Origin: Populus alba
Taxonomy: Eukaryota; Streptophyta; Magnoliopsida; Malpighiales; Salicaceae
Assembly (NCBI RefSeq): GCF_005239225.2
Contig: NC_133301.1
Coordinates: 6,349,157-6,413,156 of the forward strand
Reading direction: 5' to 3'
Length of the DNA stretch: 64,000 bases
Below the pieces are notes generated by a model. The model did not search any database and was not told where the DNA came from. It was given only the letters and a program-made list of their open reading frames with translations. This document shows, one piece after another, positions 54,947 to 64,000 of this stretch. Each line of letters starts with the position of its first letter. The first letter of the stretch is position 1. The position numbers and the translations under genes are program-made.

Positions 54947-57355
54947 TCATTCTTCATAGATTGGTTCAATTAACTCTACAGAAGCGGTGAGTTCTGTCGT
55001 CCAACCTTCATAGAAAGGTTTCAAACGATGCCCATTGACTTTGAGTATGTTGTTCGTTTCTAAACTTGTAATTTCAACTGCACCATAAGGAAAAACATTA
55101 GAGACAACAAATGGTCCAATCCAACGAGAGCTTAACTTTCCAGGAAAAAGTTTCAAACGCGAATGATAAAGAAGGACTTTGTCTCCAACATGAAACTCCT
55201 TTCTTGTAAGCATTCGGTCATGAAGATTCTTAGTCTTTTCTTTGTAAATCCTTGCATTCTCGTAAGCATCATTTTGAATCTCTTCCACTGTAATTCCAAT
55301 CTTTTTAGGCACCAAAAGGATAGGCGCCACCCATTCACTATCCGTGATGGGGTAAATGACTCCTGCATCATGAAGGACAATTTGCAAAGCTTGCAAATCC
55401 AATGTTGATTCATGCATGTTTTGGGGAACACATATATGCCTTTCCATCTCTTCTATCTTGGTAAAATCATAGTCATTGCTCAAAGCCATGCTTAATCCAT
55501 ACTCATCATCAAAATCACAAACTGGCTGCACACACTTATCAACTTGGTCATAACATGTGATAGAATAAACATTGCTATAAGGATATGTCATTGCATCATG
55601 AAAATTAAATTCAATTTTTTCATCTCCTACCTCCATAGACAAGGTATCCTTACCACAATCAATCTTTGTGTTGGCAGTTTTCAAGAATGGTCTCCCAAAC
55701 AATATAGGAGTGCTGGTTGATGAATCACAAGAATCATGTTCCATATCAAGAATATAAAAGTCACATGGAATAACCAAACTATCAATCTTGACTAGGACAT
55801 CTTCTATCACACCAAGTGGGTAAACAAAACTACGATCCGCAAGTTGCATTACAATACTAGTTTTATTCAAAGGCTCTAGACTAAGAGAATCATAAACATG
55901 TTTAGGCATAACACTAATGGATGCACCTAAATCGCATAAAGCTCTTTTAAAACTAGCATTACCAATAACACATGGGATAGTAAACGCACCTGGGTCTTTT
56001 TGTTTCAAAGGCAGATTCTTTTGAACAACAACAGATACAACTTCACCCATACTTACCGTTTCATGACCTTTCAGTTTGAAAGCTCTCTTGGTAGTACACA
56101 ACTCCTTCAAGAATTTGGCATACTTGGGAATTTGCTTGATAGCATCAAGCAAAGGAATGTTGAGTTCTACTTTCTTGAAAACCTCTAAAATCTCTTTTTC
56201 TTTGTCCTCTTTCTTTGACCTAGAAGAACTCACAGGAAAGGGTGGAATTGTTTTAAAACTGGAATTCAGTGAGTGAGGAGTTACCTTTGGAGTGTTGGTC
56301 TTTGTTTCAGTTTGTGGAGGAGAAGGATGATGTATCTTCTTTGTACTCAATTCAGTTTCTATCTCTTCTTCTTCCTCCATCTCAATTTGTTTTGACCTTT
56401 TCTCTTCAATTTCTTTCCCACTTCGCAACATGATCGCACTAACATGCTCTATTGGATTCAATGCTTGGGAGGGCAATTTTCCATTCATTTGTGCTTCCAA
56501 TTTTCCCACATTTGAAGCTACTTGCCCCATTTGCTTTTCCAAGTTGTGAATACTTGACCTTGTTTCCTGTTGAAAAGACATGACATTTTGTTGCAAAGTA
56601 ACAGTATTAGAAGCCAAAGTTTTCATCATCTCACGAAGATCATCATTGGATGACGATTGTCTTGCTTGATAATTCTGTTGGGGTTGAAATCCATTGGGAT
56701 GGAATTGTTGGCCTTGATTGCCTTGTTGAGGTTGGTTCCCATATCGTAGGTTAGGATGATCTCTCCATCCAGGATTGTACGTGTGGGAAAAAGGATCATA
56801 CTTACGCTGAGGTTGTCCGTTGAATGCTCCATCAATTGCATGAGCTTGTTCAATGTAATCTTCTTGCATTGTTGGGCACATATTCAAAGCATGTCCTTGT
56901 GAGGAGCATATGCTACAAACTTTCACCTGCTGCACATTTCCACAAGCCAAAGAACGCACAAGAGAAGTAAGATCATTAACTTTATTTTCAAGGTTAGAAA
57001 TACTTACCTCATTTACTCGTTTGTTGGAGAAGTCTCCACGAGTGCCAAATTGTTTTGAGTTGGCTGCCATGTTTGAGATCAATTGGCGTGCAACCTCGGG
57101 TGTCTTATCCACTAATGCGCCTCCACTTGCAGCATCAATGATACTACGATCAGTAGGCATCAATCCTTCATAGAAATATTGAATGAGCAGCTGATCGGGT
57201 ATTTGATGATGAGGGCATTGAATGCATAGTTGCTCAAATCTTTCCCAATACTCGGAGAGAGTCTCTCCATGAGATTGCCGAATCCCACATATTTCTTTCC
57301 TTATGTTGGCAACTCGAGATGCTGGGAAATACTTCTCAAGGAAAATCTTCTTCAT
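54947..57355 (-). CDS. W copy A Gag-protease fused to integrase tail
   Basis: 802 codons. Residues 1-110: second half of the Athila gag domain ([40 protein letters not shown]). CCHC knuckle [14 protein letters not shown] at about 145-160. Gln/Asn-rich linker and coiled-coil-like stretch ([20 protein letters not shown]) near 265. Aspartic protease with [13 protein letters not shown] near 475 and [18 protein letters not shown] after it. Near residue 678, [14 protein letters not shown] opens reverse transcriptase but continues directly as [20 protein letters not shown] and [20 protein letters not shown], the integrase C-terminal fold. The polymerase, RNase H and catalytic integrase are absent. 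The frame stays open across the join. The listed Met is internal to gag. Confidence 0.88.
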   Translation of the reverse strand: MKKIFLEKYFPASRVANIRKEICGIRQSHGETLSEYWERFEQLCIQCPHHQIPDQLLIQYFYEGLMPTDRSIIDAASGGALVDKTPEVARQLISNMAANSKQFGTRGDFSNKRVNEVSISNLENKVNDLTSLVRSLACGNVQQVKVCSICSSQGHALNMCPTMQEDYIEQAHAIDGAFNGQPQRKYDPFSHTYNPGWRDHPNLRYGNQPQQGNQGQQFHPNGFQPQQNYQARQSSSNDDLREMMKTLASNTVTLQQNVMSFQQETRSSIHNLEKQMGQVASNVGKLEAQMNGKLPSQALNPIEHVSAIMLRSGKEIEEKRSKQIEMEEEEEIETELSTKKIHHPSPPQTETKTNTPKVTPHSLNSSFKTIPPFPVSSSRSKKEDKEKEILEVFKKVELNIPLLDAIKQIPKYAKFLKELCTTKRAFKLKGHETVSMGEVVSVVVQKNLPLKQKDPGAFTIPCVIGNASFKRALCDLGASISVMPKHVYDSLSLEPLNKTSIVMQLADRSFVYPLGVIEDVLVKIDSLVIPCDFYILDMEHDSCDSSTSTPILFGRPFLKTANTKIDCGKDTLSMEVGDEKIEFNFHDAMTYPYSNVYSITCYDQVDKCVQPVCDFDDEYGLSMALSNDYDFTKIEEMERHICVPQNMHESTLDLQALQIVLHDAGVIYPITDSEWVAPILLVPKKIGITVEEIQNDAYENARIYKEKTKNLHDRMLTRKEFHVGDKVLLYHSRLKLFPGKLSSRWIGPFVVSNVFPYGAVEITSLETNNILKVNGHRLKPFYEGWTTELTASVELIEPIYEE

Positions 57356-57361
57356 GGCATT

Positions 57362-57778
57362 CTAAGTTCCAATAGATCCTGGGAGAATAGAGAAAAGCCA
57401 TGCCTTTGCTGCCCCTTTTAAAGAGAAAGGGAAAGCTTTCAACTTAACTTGTTCTTCATCAACTCCATTCGGTTTCATGCCAACACAAACCATATGGAAC
57501 TCCTTGAGATGAGTATGAGGATCTTCTCCTGCAAGACCATTAAATGTTGGTAACAAATGTATAAAACCAGATTTGAGCTCAAAGTTTACATTATTGTCAA
57601 TGTTTATGCACAATGGTTGATTTTCCACGTTAGGAGCAGCAAGCTCCTTGAGTGTTTGTTGTCGTGCAACCGCCATGGTGTTGAGGTGAACTTCCTTTCT
57701 TAACTTGCGTAAAGTGCTTTCTATTTCAAGATCAACCTGCACTAGACTCTGATTAGTAGAACGGGTTACTGGCATCAA
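57362..57778 (-). CDS. W copy A Gag N-terminus, ending at a single nonsense codon
   Basis: 138 codons from MPVTRSTNQSLVQVDLEIES. Includes ENQPLCINIDNNVNFELKSG and FPFSLKGAAKAWLFSILPGS, the standard Athila gag start. It ends in TAG at 57362-57364, where the family normally has Trp (after PGSIGT). The next codons (Asn-Ala-Met-Lys-Lys) continue gag in the same frame as the downstream 802-codon frame. One base change is all that separates the two frames. Confidence 0.85.
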   Translation of the reverse strand: MMPVTRSTNQSLVQVDLEIESTLRKLRKEVHLNTMAVARQQTLKELAAPNVENQPLCINIDNNVNFELKSGFIHLLPTFNGLAGEDPHTHLKEFHMVCVGMKPNGVDEEQVKLKAFPFSLKGAAKAWLFSILPGSIGT

Positions 57779-58146
57779 TCGCTAAGAAAACTCAAAAGAA
57801 AGCAACCACACAAGAGAAAAAAAAAATTAAAATTATATGAAAATCCTATAATAAAAAAAACTAAAACTACCTAAAAACCTTAGAAAACAGTGGAATTTGG
57901 CCTCGATAGGGTGGGGCTAGTGGTACACCACTAGTCTTGTTCAGAACGTCGTTTCACTTCAGAAAATGAAGGTTAGAAACCTAATTCCACAAACAATTCT
58001 GTCTTCAACAGTACCGCTGCGGCAAGTGAACAGTAACACCGCAAGCAAAAATTCTGTTTTTTTTCTTCTTTTTTTTTCAGAAATGTAAATAACAATCACA
58101 GAAACTAAAAATAACAGTACAAGCACAAGAATCAACTAAAATTACC

Positions 58147-58164
58147 TCCCCGGCAACGGCGCCA
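58147..58164 (-). other. W copy A primer-binding site (tRNA-Asp type)
   Basis: On the minus strand TGGCGCCGTTGCCGGGGA follows the 5' LTR end by five bases. It matches the 3' end of plant tRNA-Asp as I recall it, the primer reported for Athila elements. The 58165-58169 spacer is AAATT on the plus strand. The non-coding leader between this site and gag is 57779-58146. Confidence 0.8.
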
Positions 58165-58169
58165 AAATT

Positions 58170-59845
58170 TGTTGCGATGTCGCGGTCGCACAAATTAATT
58201 ACCCTAGCTTAAAACACACAACACAAGATAGTATAGAGCAAGCAAGGGGTCGATCCCACGAGGAAGTTTGAAGTCAGATTTTTATGTTGTACGTTATGTA
58301 ATTGGGGGGGTTTGGTTTGTGATTATCTAAAATATAGAAGAAATTAAACTAGCAAACAAAATCAATTGAAACTGAAATATATCAAGAAAACAAAACCTTG
58401 GTTGCAAGCACACACCACCAACGGAAATTAGAACCGATCCTTGAAACGAAACTCCAGTTTATATTATGAATTTTATCTTTTCTTAATATTGGTTAATTAA
58501 CGGATCCGCCGTATAACTATCCCTAACCAACAAACAATCACAGTGTCCGCACTAATGATTTAATCCAATGGCAGCCTTAAGATCTAGATAAATTCATTAA
58601 TCTTAACAACCAAGTTGTCAATTTGTGTTGCTATGATCGAATGTTCTCCCTAAGTTTAATAACGTAGTTCCGCTACAATTATCAAGCTTAGTTGCTTCAC
58701 AAGTTTATATACCACAACTCCGGTTTTGATATCAAACTTAGCAATAGATTGTTCACAATAATAACTTAGAGTCCGCTCTAGCAATTAAGATAAACAATCA
58801 TAGGAAATATGCATAGGAAAACAAACATACTCATTCATAACATAAACTGAAAATAAAAGGAAGAATAAATCTCACGGTTCTTGAAATCCGAAGGTTTGTT
58901 GTGTCCTTGCAACCAAGAAAACGAGCTTAGCCTTGCATATCTATTGAACAACTACTCCTAAAGATGAAAGAATACATAATTTCTGATTTGTAGAGAGGAG
59001 AGTTTTTTGTTTCTTCACTTCTTCTTCTTTCTTTTTTCTCTCTACCTCCTTCTACTCACCCTCTATTTATACACAAATTGTAAGTAAGAAAAATATCAAA
59101 GCTCAAGTGTGAACATCAATAGATGGTGGTAGTGTGAAGGCTGCTGGCTGCTGGCTGCTGGCTTGAGGTTGGTGGCTGCCATGAGGTTGGTGGCTGCCTT
59201 GAGGTTGGTGGCTGCCTTGAGGTTGGTGGCTGCCTTCCTTGACCTTCTAGAATATTTACTAGAGGAGCTAAATTGCTGGTCGGTTTGGATGCTTCTAGAT
59301 GAAATTTGGATTCGTTTCTTCACGCAACCTGCTTGCTGGCAGAATTCAGCTGTCATCTTTGAAAAATCATATATCCCTCATATGACATCGTTTTTGGCTG
59401 AAAATTTGGAGCGTTTTATAGATCTTTGAGTAAGGAATCCAACAAAATTGAGTTTGCATCAATTGGACTTCTGAAGCTCCAGATATTGAATTTTGAATGG
59501 GCAAAGGTCAACATTGGCAGACTGCGAGATTTGACTTTGAAGGATGTGATTTCCATGATCTTTCTCTTTTTATTTTTCTTGCATTACATTTCCAAAAAGG
59601 TATGGATGTTAGCTTTTTAATGCCACTGGAATCACTTCATTTCGATCTCTGGAACTCACGCTCTGCACAAAATACCGACTGAACGTCAAATCTGCCAATT
59701 ACCTCCAATTTACTCCTTTTTGCATATTTCATCCAAAAATGCCTTCAAAACATAAAACAAAGAATATCAAGGCATTTTATATAAATAACATATGCAAAAC
59801 ACTAGTTAAATGCGGGTGAAACTATCGAATAATATGGTTACATCA
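58170..59845 (-). repeat. W copy A, 5' LTR (1,676 bp)
   Basis: TGTTGCGATG to GGTTACATCA on the plus strand, with the element promoter on the minus strand (plus strand TATTTATA at 59064-59071). It has a one-base longer run than the 3' LTR at six places, including AAAACC near 58391, the T-run near 59005, CTTTC near 59030, AAAAATATC near 59090, GAAAATTTGG near 59401 and GTTTTATAG near 59415. Confidence 0.9.
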
Positions 59846-60370
59846 GCTACAAATCTGATCCTATCATATTTAGGATATTAAATTCGGATTTATTTATTTT
59901 ATTGTTATTTTCTTCTTAGTTTAGGGTTTATTTATATTATTTGGGTTTAATTGTAAGTGGGCATCATATAAGTCCACATAAGGGGTCCATTAGGGTTTAT
60001 TTTAGTTTGCATTCACTATAAATAAGGGCATAACTAGACATGTAAGCAAGACAATTCAGATTAATAAAACTTCTTGTTTGCCGCACTTTGTGTGTGTGTG
60101 CTGGTGAGATAATCTCCCTTCCATGGTTCTCTAAAGAACTAAAAACAACTTATCGAAGAACAACTGGCTTTGTGGCGTCATCCTTATACTTCTCGTTCGC
60201 GAATCAATATTCGTTGGGTGGGGGTTTACGTTTCCAATAGTGCTGGTGCTTAGGTACAAGTTATCTTTGTGTCACACTTCTATCAAACCTGATTTACTTG
60301 GCTTTCCGGGAATTGGTGTCTTTGTGTGTGGGTTCCGTGACCACGTGATCACGAGGTTCGCATCACATAT

Positions 60371-63300
60371 CAAGATATCCAAGTCACAACCGTACACACA
60401 CTATACTCATATGTACGTAATTGTATTCATAGATGTCCACCAAAAATTCTATGCCTGGTTTTTTTAATAAGGTGTAACATTTAATACATATCTGCTGAAG
60501 TATTTAGATCTAATATTATTTGAATTAAATATTTATATAGTACAAAAAAATAAAGTAGGAAAAATTTATGACAATTGGCAGTACGACTAAGACCTGCAAT
60601 AATTCATAGTTAAGAATCAACTGATATGCTTAGAAATGTTGCATAGCAATACAATGAATCATGGTAAAATTAATCTATCAATTATCATATTCTCATAATT
60701 ATCTAATAACAGAATGCAAACATTATTATTGTGTACAATTATTCACAACACTTCGTAATCATTTCGGTATAATTTCCCCACACGTGTTTTCTTCTTACAT
60801 GATTTGTATGACAACTCAATTACACCCATTATTTTTTATTTCCCATAATCATCAATCTCATGATGACTATGTATACCATTATACTATGCCCTTAGTTTCC
60901 CTACTTTGGGACTAAGTATGTCTACAATTATTTCCTTAGTAACCATTATGTTATGATGACTAAGTATCAAGATCACATTATATCCTTAGTTATGATTTCC
61001 ACGGTTACTAAGTATCCTTCTACAACATGGCTTTATCACCATCACTAAGATCGCTAACTTCATCACATCACCTTAGTCAAAGGCATCAGTGCAGCCTTTA
61101 TCACCATCCATTAAGACGTATAATACACAAGGTTAGACATCTAAGTCAAAAACTAAGGTAAAAGTAGATAGGTTCAGTTGATGTCTAATATGACACTTTA
61201 GACATCTATCTATCAGTATCCTCAACATTATAAAATTTCAAAACTCATAGGTATAGTATAAGAACAAATGTGCATGATACTCCATTGTATATAAGGATCG
61301 CATATCATCATGTTAGAGAATGTCTTTGATTATTCATTTAGTGATCAGATGATCATGATTTTAGTTTTGTTTATGTGCTTGTGATAAGCTACTTTGTGAG
61401 TCAAGCTCATGTGAGAGAATAATTGACCAAATGTTGGCAACAGTTAATCCTTATCAAGACATGTTTCCTTAATTAATGTAGCAATGCTTAGCTAGAACTG
61501 GATAGAAAAAACGCTTTAAAATGTTTTGCAAGTCCCAAAAGAAAGTACAGTTTATCATTATTTACTAACCAGTCACACTCCATGCCATTTCCTTTCTTCA
61601 ACAACACTTTTGGGGTAATGTAATCTGGTGTGCAAACTGTGGAATATGTTTGTCATTAAACATAGAGAAAAAAGGACCTTTGAAGATAAGACCTTTATAT
61701 TATATAAATTCTATGATGGATATAATTGACTAACATAGAAAACTTCGAGTAAGAAAAGTTGTGTTCCCTCTTTAAAGAATCATTATTTATCTTGAATACA
61801 AGTTTAGCTCCTATAAAATAGCTAACCTATAATATACATACTTTCCTAATAACTAGACTACAACTAGTATCCTAACAAAGAAAACAATAATATATTTACA
61901 AATATGAAAGGTAGTTATCAAATCTGTTTTTTAAATAGACAATTAGTTCCTTTGATATTCCTCCTCAAATTGAAGCTGATAAACATGTGAGCATTAAATT
62001 TCTAACAAGAAAATGATGGCACTAATGAGCCATATATTTAGTGAAGGTATCCATGCTATCTAGAGGTTAGTAGTGATATGTGAGAGGGTAATAATATGAT
62101 GGTCAAAGGCCTCTCGTACAAAGTAATAGTCATGTAAACCCTAGGTGTAAATTCAACGTAAAATTGAACAAAAATTTTAAATCAGATAAAGAAAATAAAA
62201 TCAATGATGTATGAATTTTGATATATAGGACATGAATGTGTGTGTGTGTGTGTGTCAAGGGCAAGGATACAAAAATTGATCCAAAATCATCACTTGTAAT
62301 GTTGGTTAAGAAATGTAAACTCGGTACAACTCAAGAGTTCAATAAAAATTCTAAAGAAGTGTATAAGAAAATTAAGCAAATAAATTATGAAAATTAGAGA
62401 TTTTATACTTGCAGTAAGGGAAGGGATATGGACCTTTGAAATTTAGAGAAAATGGTCAGCAAATAAATTTTTAAAATAGAAGAGCAAAAAATACCTGAAA
62501 AATAAAAAAGTTCAAAATGTGAATTAAATTTAAACGAAAGTGATTTATGAGAAAAGAAAGGTACTGAAGTATAAATTAATGAATTTTGATATCGCTTGTT
62601 GAAAATTGATATTAAAAATATATTGGGATGGGTGAAATAATACTCAATAACTATAAAAATTACTATTTGAAAGGACATAGTGGGAAATTTGACAAACTGT
62701 TGCCTATATAAGGCTTGTTGTGGCTAGCCATGGAGAATGGAGAAGGAAGAGAGGGAAAACTCCGTTTTGTTTGAAAATTATTGAGAAAAAAAAGGAAAAA
62801 GAAGAGAGTTAGTGATACTAAAGGATTTAGGGAACAAAATCCTTTTGATTTAAAGTGTTTTGAAAGAAGAAATTTAGGGATGGAGTGAGGAGAAAGTGAT
62901 GGCAACAACAATCAAGGAAGAAGAGGTGGAAATCCTTGATTGGTTAGTAATTGGAGCCTTGATTATTTTTTGGTAAGGTGTCCCAACATCCATTTAACAA
63001 ATTCTTACAACAATTGTTAAATTTCCTTTGATTTTTTCATAAAATTGAGATTAGGGTTCATGATAAATTTTGAGGGAAATGAGAAATTGAATAGAATTGA
63101 TGTTTGTGACATAGAATAGGGTTGAAATAACAAGTAATTTTGAAAGAAAATTTATAGCTCCTTATTATGTATGTGGCCGACCATTGATGTAGAAAGAAGA
63201 AGGGTGTTTTATTTGAATATTTGACTTGATGATGTGTGTTTATATGAATTAAAATGATGAGAAATGAATGAAGAAATAACAATGGAGATGTAAAGAGGGT

Positions 63301-64000
63301 TAAGAAGAGTGTTGATTGATTAGTTAATTAAATTGGGGGGGGAATCTTAGAAGGTGTTTTTAACATCATTATAGTGTATTATAACATGGCAAGGAATTGG
63401 TTTGAATGAGGATAAGTTAAATTGGTGATGAAACTGGACATTTTGATCTCTTGGTCTTCCAAAGTGGATTCGAGTATGGAAATGAAGGAATGTGGACTAG
63501 GTCTCTCATAGAAATTATAGTCTTGGATGTTAGTTATCCAAAGGAGTTGACCTTGCTTAATTTGGAGTTTTAAAACTCTAGTTATGGGCTAATAACAGAG
63601 AATGGGTTAGGACATATCCTATTGGACAGTTGGTCATCTTTTCGATAATGGGTAGTTTTGAGGGATTTAGAAGCAGAACTGAGTTCTTCTCCCCTCAATG
63701 GACTTATAGCTCTGTGCCTTAGCTTTCCAAGAGATTAAGCCACGCCTTAAACCAAACTATATAATTTAGTTATGGATGAAACACAAAATAGTGTTTGAAT
63801 GAGGAATGACGCCAATTGTAATGTTGATTTGCATTTTTGTTAAAGAACTTAAGGAAACAGATTTAATGGGTACATGAGATGTAAATTTAAATAAATATGA
63901 TAATAACAAATGAAATGATTAAAAAATAATTGTATAGATTATTGATTTAGAAAGAATAAATGCTCATGAGTAATGACGTGGTATGCTTGTTAATGCAGGG
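60371..64000. other. Unassigned AT-rich DNA, no gene supported
   Basis: No coding domain is recognised in 3.6 kb. It contains the dispersed repeat copy at 62139-62230 and a (TG)n tract at about 62229-62255. A TATA-like CTATATAAGG at about 62704-62713 lies upstream of a purine-rich stretch; this could be the promoter and transcript start of a decayed LTR or a gene, but no frame supports either. It is the longest stretch here without a recognised element. Confidence 0.4.

Larger units (their letters stand above)
51806..59845 (-). mobile_element. W element copy A: young Athila-like non-autonomous retrotransposon, TSD GCTAC
   Basis: GCTAC lies at 51801-51805 and 59846-59850. The LTRs are 1,670 and 1,676 bp and, by eye, differ only by six single-base homopolymer length changes. 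There is an intact tRNA-Asp-type primer site, a purine tract and a coding region broken by one stop. The coding region joins gag-protease to the integrase tail, without reverse transcriptase, RNase H or integrase core. At 8.0 kb it is shorter than usual full-length Athila elements (10 kb or more). Mobilisation must have used enzymes from another element. Confidence 0.93.
51309..60365 (+). mobile_element. V solo LTR split by W copy A, TSD CATAT
   Basis: It starts TGATACAATC at 51309 and ends GGTTCGCATCA at 60365, with CATAT at 51304-51308 and 60366-60370. Removing W and one GCTAC copy leaves a 1,012-bp LTR. U3 is at 51309-51805 and 59851 onward; the TATA-like CTATAAATA is near 60013. It shows the complete V LTR on the plus strand. 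Confidence 0.9.

Noticed and set aside
54516..54969. Possible env-like gene of W copy A
   Set aside because: Only short frames with homopolymer-encoded residues are present, and copy B does not conserve them.
62960..62980. TTTTTTGGTAAGG as a third micro LINE tail
   Set aside because: No flanking direct repeat could be found and the match to GGTAAGC stops early; it is likely chance.
62704..63300. Possible gene start after CTATATAAGG
   Set aside because: A TATA-like word followed by purine-rich sequence exists, but no reading frame with recognisable content follows within the window.

Overview
The window is AT-rich plant nuclear DNA, probably from a eudicot, and nearly all of it is transposable-element sequence. 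The evidence is plant-type Ty3/gypsy LTR retrotransposons with initiator-tRNA-Met or tRNA-Asp primer sites, a plant L1-type LINE, and two broken copies of a LONELY GUY (LOG) type cytokinin-activation gene. I see no intact host gene. No RNA gene, CRISPR array or bacterial feature was seen. Family names here (X, Y, R, V, Z, W, C/D) are local labels. Element boundaries were read by eye from matching terminal repeats and target-site duplications (TSDs).

Left part (1-6274): unassigned sequence to 717, then a cluster of V-family LTR and leader pieces that reverses direction several times (718-5483). A solo LTR (Z2) and a 15-nt LINE tail sit inside it. The upstream region and 5' part of the left LOG pseudogene follow.

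6275-27572 is one old Ty3 element (Y) inserted in the left LOG copy, with TSD TTTAA. Y is itself interrupted by element X (7679-16724, TSD GAATG), a 5'-truncated LINE (17199-21589, 17-bp TSD), a 10-15 nt LINE tail (about 23791) and a W solo LTR (24077-25723, TSD ACTGC). X carries its own passengers: solo LTR Z1 (8134-9058, TSD TGTAG) and a short LINE piece (15181-15911). The left LOG copy resumes at 27578, is interrupted again by a V solo LTR (27844-28895, TSD TGATC), and ends at 28977. Its mirror copy lies at 31720-32375 on the minus strand, so LOG and its flanks form a large inverted repeat around an LTR-containing spacer (29294-31339).

32804-37747 is a damaged minus-strand relative of X (R). 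37748-41479 holds a 0.5-kb tandem duplication, unassigned DNA and an old LTR (D) with an (AAT)n tract. 41580-48734 (TSD GCATG) and 51806-59845 (TSD GCTAC) are two minus-strand Athila-like W elements. Both have gag and protease joined directly to the integrase C-terminal tail; the reverse transcriptase, RNase H and integrase core are missing at the same join point. The second copy is very young and sits inside a V solo LTR (51309-60365, TSD CATAT). From 60371 to the end I see only unassigned, possibly original intergenic DNA.

How the parts relate: X, Y and R encode the usual gag-protease-reverse transcriptase-RNase H-integrase set of a Ty3 element, and their pol reading frames end inside the 3' LTR. 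This and the absence of a chromodomain suggest the CRM group. All three are broken. The W elements could only have moved with enzymes from another Athila element. The LINE copies could only have moved with enzymes from an intact L1.
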